From Xanthomonas translucens pv. translucens DSM 18974 (GTDB lineage Bacteria > Pseudomonadota > Gammaproteobacteria > Xanthomonadales > Xanthomonadaceae): a stretch of 8,904 nt of DNA. The first letter of the stretch is position 1. Each line of letters begins with the position of its first letter. The DNA is taken from assembly GCF_000331775.1 (NCBI RefSeq), contig NZ_CAPJ01000023.1, positions 1-8,904 on the forward strand, given 5' to 3'. A model generated the notes under the pieces. It was not told where the DNA came from and did no database searches. It saw only the letters and a list, made by a program, of their open reading frames with translations. Positions 1 through 8,904 of the stretch are shown in pieces. Position numbers and translations under genes: made by a program.

Positions 1-198
1 TTCAGCCGCGACCCGCGACAACGTCCGAAGCCGGAAGGCCCGCCGCTGCGTTCGTCGCCACTGAAGTCGCTCCCACAAGGGCTGCACCGGCGCCGCCGAG
101 CGCCGAGGCCTCTTGTGGGAGGGACTTCCATCCCGACGGCATGCCGGTTCGGAACATTCACCACGGCGCTCGCCGCGGCTGAAGACAGTTGTTCCTAC
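1..198. repeat. REP-like palindromic repeat cluster downstream of parE
   Basis: Noncoding DNA beyond the 3' end of parE. The clearest unit is an inverted repeat with arms at 63-79 (GAAGTCGCTCCCACAAG) and 112-128 (CTTGTGGGAGGGACTTC). The 17-bp arms pair with one mismatch around a 32-nt GC-rich centre. A second, nested pair is formed by 1-12 (TTCAGCCGCGAC) and 172-183 (GCCGCGGCTGAA), matching at 11 of 12 positions. A degenerate third copy of the same unit (CTGAAG...GTTCCTAC) lies at 179-198. Units of the type 'CTGAAGTCGCTCCCAC' resemble the REP-type intergenic repeats I associate with Xanthomonas, Stenotrophomonas and Pseudomonas. That family assignment is from memory; the symmetry is seen directly. 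Position 1 appears to cut through another copy, so the cluster probably extends to the left of the window. Confidence 0.7.
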
Positions 199-207
199 CG
201 AATGCCT

Positions 208-240
208 CGGCTCGATCGCCTGCGCAGGATGGTCGAGCCG
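208..240. repeat. Inverted repeat 3' of parE (possible transcript-end hairpin)
   Basis: CGGCTCGA at 208-215 pairs perfectly with TCGAGCCG at 233-240. Between them lies a smaller palindrome, CCTGCGCAGG (219-228). It sits 35 nt past the parE stop codon as read on the minus strand, where a transcript-end structure would be expected. Neither side carries a run of T on the sense strand of parE, so it lacks the second half of an intrinsic terminator. It could be a processing or stabilising hairpin, a Rho-associated structure, or another intergenic repeat. Confidence 0.4.
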
Positions 241-275
241 CCGCCAGACCCATTCCGAATCCCGACTCCGGGCCC

Positions 276-2165
276 TCAGACCTCCAGCGACGCCAGGTCG
301 CCCTTGGTCTCCAGCCATTGCTTGCGATCGCCGGCGCGCTTCTTGGCCAGCAGCATGTCCATCAGTGCGCGGGTCTCGTCGCCTTCGTCGACGGTCAGCT
401 GCACCAGCCGCCGCGTGTCCGGGTGGATGGTCGATTCGCGCAACTGCTGCGGGTTCATTTCGCCCAGGCCCTTGAAGCGGGTCACGCTGAGCTGGCCCTT
501 GAGCTTGTCGCGCGCGATCTTCTCCAGCAGCGAGCGCTTCTCTTCCTCGTCCAGCGCGTAGAACACCTGCTTGCCCACATCGACGCGGAACAGCGGCGGC
601 ATCGCCACGAACACGTGGCCGGCCTTCACCAGCGCCGGGAAGTGGCGCAGGAACAGCGCGGTGAGCAGGGTGGCGATGTGCAGGCCGTCGGAGTCGGCGT
701 CGGCCAGGATCACCACTTTGCCGTAGCGCAGCCCGCTGATGTCGTCCTTGCCCGGGTCGCAGCCGATCGCGATCGCCAGGTTGTGCACTTCCTCGGAGGC
801 CAGCACGCTGCCGGAGGCCACTTCCCAGGTGTTGAGGATCTTGCCGCGCAGCGGCAGGATCGCCTGGAAGTCCTTGTCGCGCGCCTGCTTGGCGCTGCCG
901 CCGGCCGAGTCGCCTTCCACCAGGAACAGCTCGGTGCGCGACAGGTCCTGGCTGATGCAATCGGCCAGCTTGCCGGGCAGGGCCGGGCCGGAGGTGACCT
1001 TCTTGCGGGTGATCTGCTTTTCGGTCTTCAGCCGCGCGCTGGCGCGATCGATGGCGATCTGCGCGATGCGCGTGCCGGTTTCCACGTTCTGGTTCAGCCA
1101 CAGGCTGAAGGCGTCGTGCGCGGCGCCTTCGATGAAGCCGGCGGCCTGGCGCGAGGACAGGCGTTCCTTGGTCTGGCCGCTGAACTGCGGGTCGGTCATC
1201 TTCAGCGACAGCACGAAGGTGACCCGGTCCCACACGTCTTCCGGCGCCAGCTTGACCCCGCGCGGCAGCAGGTTGCGGAAGTCGCAGAATTCGCGCAGCG
1301 CGTCGGTGAAGCCGCTGCGCAGGCCGTTGACGTGGGTGCCGTGCTGCGCGGTCGGGATCAGGTTGACGTAGCTTTCCTGCACCAGCTCGCCATCGGCGAC
1401 CCAGGCCACCGCCCAATCGACGATCTCGCGGTCCTTCTTCAGGTTACCGACGAACAGGTCGGCCGGCAGCAGCTCGCGCTCGGCCAGCTCGCCCTTGAGG
1501 TAGTCGCGCAGGCCGTCCTCGAAGTACCAGGTGTCCTGCTCGCCGGTGGCCTCGTCGTGCAGCTTCACGGTCAGCCCGGGGCACAGCACCGCCTTGGCGC
1601 GCAGCAGGTGGCGCAGCGCGCGCACCGCGAACTTGGGCGTGTCGAAGTACTTCGGATCGGCCCAGAAGCGCAGCCGGGTGCCGCTGTTCTTCTTGCCGAC
1701 GCTGCCGACGATCTCCAGCTTGGACGCGGGAAAGCCGTCGCCGAATTCCATCCGGTATTCGTTGCCGTCGCGCTTGATGAACAACTCCACCTTCTTCGAC
1801 AGCGCGTTGACCACGCTGACGCCGACGCCGTGCAGGCCGCCGCTGAAAGTGTAGTTGCGGTCGTTGAACTTGCCGCCGGCGTGCAGCCGGGTCAGGATCA
1901 GTTCGACGCCGGAAATCTTCTCTTCCGGATGGATGTCCACCGGCATGCCGCGGCCGTCGTCGGACACCTCGCAGCTGCCGTCCTTGAACAGGGTCACCTC
2001 GATGTGCCGGGCGTGGCCGGCCAGCGCCTCGTCCACGGCGTTGTCGATGACTTCCTGCGCCAGGTGGTTGGGGCGTGCGGTGTCGGTGTACATGCCCGGC
2101 CGGCGCTTGACCGGGTCCAGGCCAGAGAGAACTTCGATGTCGGCGGCGTTGTAGCGGGTATTCAT
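276..2165 (-). CDS. parE: DNA topoisomerase IV subunit B (ParE)
   Basis: ATPase subunit of topoisomerase IV. With ParC it decatenates daughter chromosomes and relaxes supercoils in an ATP-dependent reaction in the cytoplasm. The 629-residue product matches the usual ParE length (about 630) rather than the longer GyrB. The GHKL ATPase domain shows EVIDN (38-42), DDGRG (69-73) and GGLHGVGVS (109-117). The transducer domain carries the QTK motif (331-333) that contacts ATP. The TOPRIM domain shows EGDSAGG (417-423) and the metal-binding DADSDG (489-494). The segment LPLRGKILNTWEV and the C-terminal FKGLGEMNPQQL are ParE-typical. I chose the ATG at 2165: it gives the expected MNTRYNAADIEVL start with a GAGA sequence just upstream, whereas the TTG three codons earlier has no ribosome site. 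It is transcribed alone on this strand, divergently from the rest; parC is not in the window. GyrB is the only realistic alternative and is less likely given length and sequence. Confidence 0.96.
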   Translation of the reverse strand: MNTRYNAADIEVLSGLDPVKRRPGMYTDTARPNHLAQEVIDNAVDEALAGHARHIEVTLFKDGSCEVSDDGRGMPVDIHPEEKISGVELILTRLHAGGKFNDRNYTFSGGLHGVGVSVVNALSKKVELFIKRDGNEYRMEFGDGFPASKLEIVGSVGKKNSGTRLRFWADPKYFDTPKFAVRALRHLLRAKAVLCPGLTVKLHDEATGEQDTWYFEDGLRDYLKGELAERELLPADLFVGNLKKDREIVDWAVAWVADGELVQESYVNLIPTAQHGTHVNGLRSGFTDALREFCDFRNLLPRGVKLAPEDVWDRVTFVLSLKMTDPQFSGQTKERLSSRQAAGFIEGAAHDAFSLWLNQNVETGTRIAQIAIDRASARLKTEKQITRKKVTSGPALPGKLADCISQDLSRTELFLVEGDSAGGSAKQARDKDFQAILPLRGKILNTWEVASGSVLASEEVHNLAIAIGCDPGKDDISGLRYGKVVILADADSDGLHIATLLTALFLRHFPALVKAGHVFVAMPPLFRVDVGKQVFYALDEEEKRSLLEKIARDKLKGQLSVTRFKGLGEMNPQQLRESTIHPDTRRLVQLTVDEGDETRALMDMLLAKKRAGDRKQWLETKGDLASLEV

Positions 2166-2331
2166 GCGTCTCAACAGGTGGCGCGAAGCAGATCAGGAAG
2201 TGTGCGGTGTGCGACGGCTTTTTGCACGTCGCCGGTGTTCAGGGCCAGTGCCGTGGCGGCGCGCTAGCCTTGCACTGGAAAATCCCGGACGGCATCCCCA
2301 TAGCTGTTGTGGCCTCACACAGGAGTACGCC

Positions 2332-4387
<2,056 letters not shown>

Positions 4388-4390
4388 TTG

Positions 4391-4552
4391 CTTCTCCCAT
4401 CGGGACCATGGCCCCTTTTCGGGGGAAGGTGGCGCGAAGCGCCGGATGAGGGGACGGGCGCAGCCTCGCACCCAAATTCCATGAGGCTTCGCCCGTATCC
4501 TCACCCCAACCCCTCTCTCCCACGGGACTTCCTTCGGTCGCCGCTGGGAGAG
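4391..4552. repeat. Composite palindromic intergenic element between pyrG and kdsA
   Basis: Nearly the whole 188-bp gap is built of adjacent inverted repeats. (A) CTTCTCCC (4391-4398) with GGGGGAAG (4421-4428). (B) GGCGC-GAA-GCGCC (4431-4443). (C) Twenty-base arms at 4448-4467 and 4483-4502, pairing at 17 of 20 positions and flanked by a further partly matching GGATGAG/CTCACC. (D) CTCTCCCA (4515-4522) with TGGGAGAG (4545-4552). The whole is roughly symmetrical about the 15-nt centre of C, with CTCCC/GGGAG boxes near both ends. Pieces such as 'GGATGAGGG...ACGGGCG' and 'CCCCTCTC...GAGAGGG' look like repeats I recall scattered through Xanthomonadaceae genomes, as in a MITE or fold-back element. 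No open reading frame or T-run is present, so it is neither a gene nor a standard terminator. It may still end or stabilise the pyrG mRNA. Confidence 0.7.
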
Positions 4553-4575
4553 GGCTCAAATCGATAGGTGATCCA

Positions 4576-5412
4576 ATGAAACTGTGTGGCTTCGAAGTCG
4601 GCCTGGACCAGCCGCTGTTCCTGATCGCCGGCCCGTGCGTGATCGAGTCGATGCAGCTGCAGCTGGACGTAGCCGGCAAGCTCAAGGAGATCACCGGCAA
4701 GCTGGGGATCAACTTCATCTTCAAGTCGAGCTTCGACAAGGCCAACCGCACCTCCGGCACCAGCTTCCGCGGCCCCGGCCTGGAAGAGGGGCTGAAGGTG
4801 CTGGAAGCGGTGAAGAAGCAGATCGGCGTGCCGGTGCTGACCGACGTGCACGAATACACGCCGATGCACGAAGTGGCGGCGGTGGTGGACGTGCTGCAGA
4901 CGCCGGCGTTCCTGGTGCGCCAGACCGACTTCATCAAGAACGTCTGCGCCGCCGGCAAGCCGGTCAACATCAAGAAGGGCCAGTTCCTGTCGCCGTGGGA
5001 CATGAAGCCGGTGGTGGACAAGGCCAAGTCGACCGGCAACGAGCAGATCATGGTCTGCGAGCGTGGCGCCAGCTTCGGCTACAACAATCTGGTCAGCGAC
5101 ATGCGCTCGCTGAGCGTGATGCGCGAGACCGGCTGCCCGGTGGTGTTCGACGCCACCCATTCGGTGCAGTTGCCGGGTGGGCAGGGCAACACCTCCGGCG
5201 GCCAGCGCGAGTTCGTGCCGGTGCTGGCGCGCGCGGCGGTGGCGGTGGGCGTGTCCGGCGTGTTCGCCGAAACCCACCCCGATCCGTCCAAGGCGCTGTC
5301 CGATGGCCCCAATGCCTGGCCGCTGGACAAGATGGAGGCGCTGCTGGAGACGCTGATGGCGCTGGACGCGATCACCAAGCGCAGCGGCTTCCTGGAGCAC
5401 GGGCTGGGCTGA
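4576..5412 (+). CDS. kdsA: 3-deoxy-D-manno-octulosonate 8-phosphate synthase
   Basis: Condenses phosphoenolpyruvate with D-arabinose 5-phosphate to give KDO 8-phosphate, the first committed step to the KDO sugar of lipopolysaccharide inner core; cytoplasmic. The 278-residue product spans a full TIM-barrel enzyme of this family (E. coli 284). Visible motifs are [10 protein letters not shown] (16-25), [16 protein letters not shown] (53-68), the Lys-rich [13 protein letters not shown] (131-143), [12 protein letters not shown] (191-202) and [15 protein letters not shown] (231-245). Cys21, His195, Glu232 and Asp243 each sit exactly 10 positions after the A. aeolicus metal ligands Cys11, His185, Glu222 and Asp233. 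Metal-independent enzymes such as that of E. coli have Asn in place of the Cys. This is therefore predicted to be a metal-dependent enzyme. AGGTG (4566-4570), 5 nt before the ATG, fixes the start. No clear promoter is visible in the repeat upstream, so read-through from pyrG is possible. DAHP synthase is a distant relative but is excluded by the KDO8PS-type motifs. Confidence 0.96.
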   Translation: MKLCGFEVGLDQPLFLIAGPCVIESMQLQLDVAGKLKEITGKLGINFIFKSSFDKANRTSGTSFRGPGLEEGLKVLEAVKKQIGVPVLTDVHEYTPMHEVAAVVDVLQTPAFLVRQTDFIKNVCAAGKPVNIKKGQFLSPWDMKPVVDKAKSTGNEQIMVCERGASFGYNNLVSDMRSLSVMRETGCPVVFDATHSVQLPGGQGNTSGGQREFVPVLARAAVAVGVSGVFAETHPDPSKALSDGPNAWPLDKMEALLETLMALDAITKRSGFLEHGLG

Positions 5413-5425
5413 TACGGCAGCGGTG

Positions 5426-5454
5426 CGGGTGCGCCGGCCCCTCGGACGCACCCG
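5426..5454 (+). terminator. Hairpin after kdsA (weak terminator candidate)
   Basis: CGGGTGCG (5426-5433) pairs perfectly with CGCACCCG (5447-5454). CCG/CGG inside adds three pairs with a one-base bulge (A5446) and a GCCCCT loop. It starts 13 nt after the kdsA stop. Only TCTCT follows, not a T-run, so termination would be weak or Rho-assisted. The separate promoter before eno makes a transcript end here plausible. Confidence 0.4.
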
Positions 5455-5459
5455 TCTCT

Positions 5460-5479
5460 GCACAGCGCTCGCGCTGTGC
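5460..5479. repeat. Perfect inverted repeat in the kdsA-eno gap
   Basis: GCACAGCG (5460-5467) and CGCTGTGC (5472-5479) are perfect complements around a CTCG loop, a 20-bp dyad. It lies about 38 nt upstream of the eno -35 element and 5 nt after the preceding hairpin. It could be part of the kdsA transcript end or a protein-binding dyad. Its CAGCG/CGCTG half-sites recur in the eno promoter spacer. Confidence 0.5.
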
Positions 5480-5516
5480 CGACCGGTGCACGGCGCCGGC
5501 GCGGCGCGCGGTGCAT

Positions 5517-5545
5517 TTGGCAAGCAGCGGCGCTGCGGCCATAAT
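5517..5545 (+). promoter_or_regulatory. Strong candidate sigma70 promoter of the eno operon
   Basis: TTGGCA (5517-5522) and CATAAT (5540-5545) each match consensus at 5 of 6 positions and are separated by exactly 17 nt. This is the best promoter-like sequence I see in the window and fits the high expression usual for enolase. Transcription should start near 5552, giving a leader of about 42 nt. The spacer contains a perfect dyad, GCAGCG-G-CGCTGC (5524-5536), centred almost exactly between the two hexamers, which could be an operator or simply GC-rich chance. Confidence 0.75.
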
Positions 5546-5581
5546 CCGACGGTTTCCGGTGTCCCCCTCCTTTCCTGGTAA

Positions 5582-6886
<1,305 letters not shown>

Positions 6887-6889
6887 GCC

Positions 6890-7237
6890 GTGCGCAACTG
6901 GCGCTGGCTGCTGCTGGTGCTGGCGGGACTGCTGGCGTGGCTGCAGTACCGTTTCTGGCTCGGTCCGGGCAATTCCGGCGAGGTGCTGGTGCTCGAAAGC
7001 CAGGTCGAGCACCAGCGGCGCGATAACGAAGGCCTGCAGCAACGTAATGCCGCACTCGCCGCCGAGGTCAAGGACCTCAAGGACGGCGAGGCGGCGATCG
7101 AGGAACGTGCGCGCAGCGAGCTGGGCATGATCAAGCCGGGCGAAAAGTTCTACCGCGTCGTCGAGGACGCGCCGGTGCCAGCCGCGGCGGCAGCCGATGG
7201 CACGCCGGCGCCGGCCCCACCGAGCGAGCAACCCTGA
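6890..7237 (+). CDS. ftsB: Cell division protein FtsB
   Basis: Single-pass inner-membrane protein that forms a coiled-coil complex with FtsL and FtsQ and helps activate septal peptidoglycan synthesis. The 115-residue product has a short cytoplasmic start (MRNWR), a transmembrane helix at about 6-21, and a periplasmic coiled coil at about 31-64. One heptad row is V32, V39, N46, N53, V60 and the other L35, Q42, L49, L56, L63. The family's conserved [19 protein letters not shown] follows at 71-89. The tail from about 92 is Pro/Ala-rich and probably disordered, making it longer than E. coli FtsB (103). The start is GTG at 6890, only 3 nt after the eno stop and with no good ribosome site of its own, so translation is probably coupled to eno. 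Its TGA overlaps the ispD ATG by one base. Linkage to eno and ispD is a known arrangement for this gene in proteobacteria. Confidence 0.93.
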   Translation: MRNWRWLLLVLAGLLAWLQYRFWLGPGNSGEVLVLESQVEHQRRDNEGLQQRNAALAAEVKDLKDGEAAIEERARSELGMIKPGEKFYRVVEDAPVPAAAAADGTPAPAPPSEQP

Positions 7238-7938
7238 TGGCCACGGTCTGGGCGGTGGTGCCGGCCGCCGGCCGCGGCACCCGCTTCGGCAGCGCCATGC
7301 CCAAGCAATACCTGCAGGCGGGCGGGCAGCCGTTGATCGCGCATGCGCTGCAGGCCTTGCTGGCGCACCCGGCGGTGGCCGGGGCGATGGTCGCGCTCGG
7401 CGAAGACGATGCCGATTGGCCGGGCTGGACCGAACTGGCCGGCAAGCCGGTGCTGACCTGCGTCGGCGGCGCCAGCCGTGCCGGCTCGGTGCTGGCCGCG
7501 CTGCAGGCCTTGCCGGATACGGTCAAGGCGGACGATTTCGTGCTGGTGCACGACGCGGCGCGCCCGAACCTGGCGCTGGCCGACCTGGACCGGCTGCTGG
7601 AAACCGGGCGCGGCGATCCGGTCGGCGCGATCCTGGCCGCACCGGTGCGCGACACCCTCAAGCGTGCCGGCGATGACGGCGGCATCGACGCCACCGAGCC
7701 GCGCGAACGCCTGTGGCGCGCGCTGACCCCGCAGTTGTTCCGGCGCCTGCAGCTGACCAGGGCGCTGGAACAGGCCGCGGCCGCCGGCGTCGAGGTCACC
7801 GACGATGCGATGGCGATGGAGTTGCTGGGCCTGCGGCCGCTGCTGGTCGAGGGCGCCGAAGACAACTTCAAGGTCACCACCCCGGCCGATCTGGTGCGCT
7901 TCGAGTTCGAACTGTTCCTGCGCGCGCGGCAGCCGTGA
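7237..7938 (+). CDS. ispD: 2-C-methyl-D-erythritol 4-phosphate cytidylyltransferase
   Basis: Joins CTP and MEP to form CDP-ME with release of pyrophosphate, the third step of the MEP route to isopentenyl diphosphate; cytoplasmic, normally a homodimer. The product is 233 residues (E. coli 236). The Rossmann-like nucleotidyltransferase fold begins with [19 protein letters not shown] (7-25), where Arg16 and Lys23 match E. coli Arg20 and Lys27. Next come [13 protein letters not shown] (77-89), VHDAARP (104-110, Asp106) and APVRDTLK (135-142). Arg156 precedes [18 protein letters not shown] is at 188-195, and [12 protein letters not shown] at 208-219 carries Lys212. The catalytic set looks complete. 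The ATG overlaps the ftsB stop in a TGATG arrangement, implying translational coupling. The next pathway enzyme by number, IspE, is not here, but IspF is the next gene. Confidence 0.96.
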   Translation: MATVWAVVPAAGRGTRFGSAMPKQYLQAGGQPLIAHALQALLAHPAVAGAMVALGEDDADWPGWTELAGKPVLTCVGGASRAGSVLAALQALPDTVKADDFVLVHDAARPNLALADLDRLLETGRGDPVGAILAAPVRDTLKRAGDDGGIDATEPRERLWRALTPQLFRRLQLTRALEQAAAAGVEVTDDAMAMELLGLRPLLVEGAEDNFKVTTPADLVRFEFELFLRARQP

Positions 7939-7955
7939 CGCGGCCGCGCCGCGCT

Positions 7956-7993
7956 GCGGCGTCGCGCCGCCGACACCTTCCCTTTTTCCTTTT
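7956..7993 (+). promoter_or_regulatory. Hairpin plus pyrimidine tract in the ispD-ispF gap
   Basis: In the 66-nt gap, GCGGCG (7956-7961) pairs with CGCCGC (7965-7970) around a TCG loop. An 18-nt all-pyrimidine run (7976-7993, mostly T) follows after a short purine-containing linker. The T-rich run is not directly attached to the stem, so this is at best a weak terminator or attenuator. The tract ends 11 nt before the ispF ATG, where a Shine-Dalgarno would normally sit, so it may instead aid ribosomal protein S1 binding. Role is inference. Confidence 0.35.
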
Positions 7994-8004
7994 GCGATGC
8001 GGCG

Positions 8005-8502
8005 ATGCCCATGCCTGACTTTCCTCCCTTCCGTATCGGCCAGGGCTACGACGTGCATGCCTTCGGCGATGGCGACCACGTGATGCTCGGCGGCGTGCGT
8101 GTGGCGCACGAACGCGGCGTGCTCGCGCACAGCGACGGCGACGTGGTGATCCACGCGCTGTGCGATGCGCTGCTCGGCGCGCTGGCGCTGGGCGACATCG
8201 GTCAGCATTTCCCGCCCTCTGATGCGCGCTGGAAAGGCGCCGACAGCGCGCAGTTCCTGAGCCATTGCGAGCAGCTGTTGCGCGCGCGCGGCTGGCGGCT
8301 CGGCAACGCCGACGTCACCGTGATCTGCGAGCGGCCCAAGGTCGGCGCGCATGCGCTGGCGATGCGCGAACGCCTGGCCGCGCTGCTGCAGGTCGGCATC
8401 GAATGTGTCAGCGTCAAGGCCACCACCAGTGAGCAGCTGGGGTTCACTGGCCGCGGCGAAGGTATCGCGGCGCAGGCGGCAGTGCTGCTGGTGGCGCTGT
8501 GA
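8005..8502 (+). CDS. ispF: 2-C-methyl-D-erythritol 2,4-cyclodiphosphate synthase
   Basis: Cyclises CDP-ME 2-phosphate to MEcPP with release of CMP, the fifth MEP-pathway step; normally a cytoplasmic homotrimer with zinc and magnesium at subunit interfaces. The product is 165 residues from the first ATG. The zinc ligands Asp16 and His18 (GYDVHAF) and His50 (HSDGDVVIH) lie exactly 8 positions after E. coli Asp8, His10 and His42. Asp64 in GDIGQHFP likewise matches Asp56. The C-terminal signature [21 protein letters not shown] spans residues 138-158. The extra eight N-terminal residues (MPMPDFPP) make the start uncertain: ATG at 8005 and ATG at 8011 are both in frame and neither has a clear ribosome site; the second would give 163 residues. 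Its stop overlaps the truD start by 4 nt. Confidence 0.95.
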   Translation: MPMPDFPPFRIGQGYDVHAFGDGDHVMLGGVRVAHERGVLAHSDGDVVIHALCDALLGALALGDIGQHFPPSDARWKGADSAQFLSHCEQLLRARGWRLGNADVTVICERPKVGAHALAMRERLAALLQVGIECVSVKATTSEQLGFTGRGEGIAAQAAVLLVAL

Positions 8503-8904
8503 GCGAGTTGCCGCGCGCGTTCGGCGCCGCGCCGTTGCAGGCGCGCATGCGCAGCGTGGCCGAGGATTTCCAGGTCGACGAAATGCCCGCGTTCGAGCCC
8601 AGCGGCGAAGGCGAACACCTGCTGCTGACCGTGCGCAAGCGCGGCATGAACACCGCCTTCGCCGCGCGCCGCCTGGCGCAGTGGGCCGGCGTGACGGAGA
8701 TGGCGATTGGCTACGCCGGCATGAAGGACCGGCATGCGCTCACCACCCAACGCTTCTCGGTGCACCTGCCCAAGCGCGTGGCGCCGCCGCTGGAGGCGCT
8801 GCACAGCGAGGACCTGCAGGTCGTGCAGTCGCACTGGCACAACCGCAAGCTGCCGCGCGGCGCGCTGGCCGGCAACGGCTTCGTGCTGGTGTTGCGGCAG
8901 GTGC
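8499..8904 (+). CDS. truD: tRNA pseudouridine(13) synthase TruD, N-terminal part (runs off window)
   Basis: Isomerises uridine 13 to pseudouridine in tRNA(Glu) and related tRNAs; cytoplasmic. Only the first 135 residues are in the window; the frame is open to the edge. Visible TruD features are [20 protein letters not shown] (21-40), [20 protein letters not shown] (46-65), and the catalytic segment [18 protein letters not shown] (71-88). There Asp77 corresponds to E. coli Asp80. The family motif [13 protein letters not shown] is at 114-126. The start is a GTG at 8499 whose last two bases are shared with the ispF TGA (GTGA overlap), with GGTGG a few bases upstream. This implies coupling to ispF. 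Full-length TruD is about 350 residues, so more than half lies beyond the right edge. Confidence 0.93.
   Translation, partial: MSELPRAFGAAPLQARMRSVAEDFQVDEMPAFEPSGEGEHLLLTVRKRGMNTAFAARRLAQWAGVTEMAIGYAGMKDRHALTTQRFSVHLPKRVAPPLEALHSEDLQVVQSHWHNRKLPRGALAGNGFVLVLRQV

Noticed and set aside
2211..2232. GCGACG/CGTCGC hairpin with T-rich loop in the parE upstream region
   Set aside because: Short 6-bp stem with a 10-nt loop and no T-run after it; too weak to call a terminator or operator.
189..2267. Long plus-strand frame (692 codons) opposite parE
   Set aside because: It lies antisense to a gene with complete ParE motifs; the product is Gln/Ala/Val/Arg-rich low-complexity sequence typical of the complementary strand of high-GC genes, with no family signature.
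2166..2331. Promoters for parE and the divergent small gene
   Set aside because: TTGCAC at 2270-2275 resembles a -35 element, but no acceptable -10 lies at proper spacing; nothing convincing on the minus strand either. I report no promoter here.
5491..5510. GC-only palindromes such as GCGCCGGCGC before the eno promoter
   Set aside because: Alternating G/C runs form such palindromes readily by chance in this base composition.
7150..8352. Long minus-strand frame (400 codons) opposite ispD and ispF
   Set aside because: Antisense shadow with biased composition; sense-strand genes are fully supported by metal and nucleotide-binding residues.

Overview
The window is a GC-rich (roughly two-thirds G+C by eye) stretch of ordinary bacterial chromosome. 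Gene order, protein sequences and intergenic palindromes fit a gammaproteobacterium of the Xanthomonadaceae (Xanthomonas or a close relative). That placement rests on recognition of protein and repeat style, not on a search. Every long reading frame with protein-family signatures is a housekeeping gene. I found no phage, transposase, CRISPR array, toxin-antitoxin pair, tRNA or rRNA.

Layout: positions 1-275 hold REP-like palindromic repeats and a separate inverted repeat. parE (topoisomerase IV subunit B) is on the minus strand at 276-2165. A divergent 84-residue secreted Ala/Lys/Glu-rich protein of unknown function (2332-2586) ends at a textbook intrinsic terminator. Then pyrG (CTP synthase) follows with its own candidate promoter. 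A roughly 160-bp composite palindromic element (4391-4552) separates pyrG from kdsA (KDO-8-phosphate synthase, with the metal-dependent active-site set). A 181-bp gap with two hairpins and a strong-looking sigma70-type promoter leads into a tightly packed set: eno (enolase), ftsB (divisome protein), ispD and ispF (isoprenoid MEP pathway), and the start of truD (tRNA pseudouridine synthase), which runs off the right edge.

From eno onward the genes look co-transcribed: 3 nt between eno and ftsB, a 1-nt stop/start overlap at ftsB-ispD, a 66-nt gap before ispF, and a 4-nt overlap at ispF-truD. The products connect metabolically: enolase makes the phosphoenolpyruvate that KdsA uses, and PyrG makes the CTP that IspD uses and that later KDO activation needs. 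KDO feeds lipopolysaccharide, the MEP pathway feeds undecaprenyl carriers and quinones, and FtsB acts in septal wall synthesis, so much of the segment serves envelope growth and division.

I did not find an undescribed system. The items most worth a second look are the palindromic repeats, the uncharacterised small exported protein, the dyad inside the eno promoter spacer, and the metal-type KdsA.
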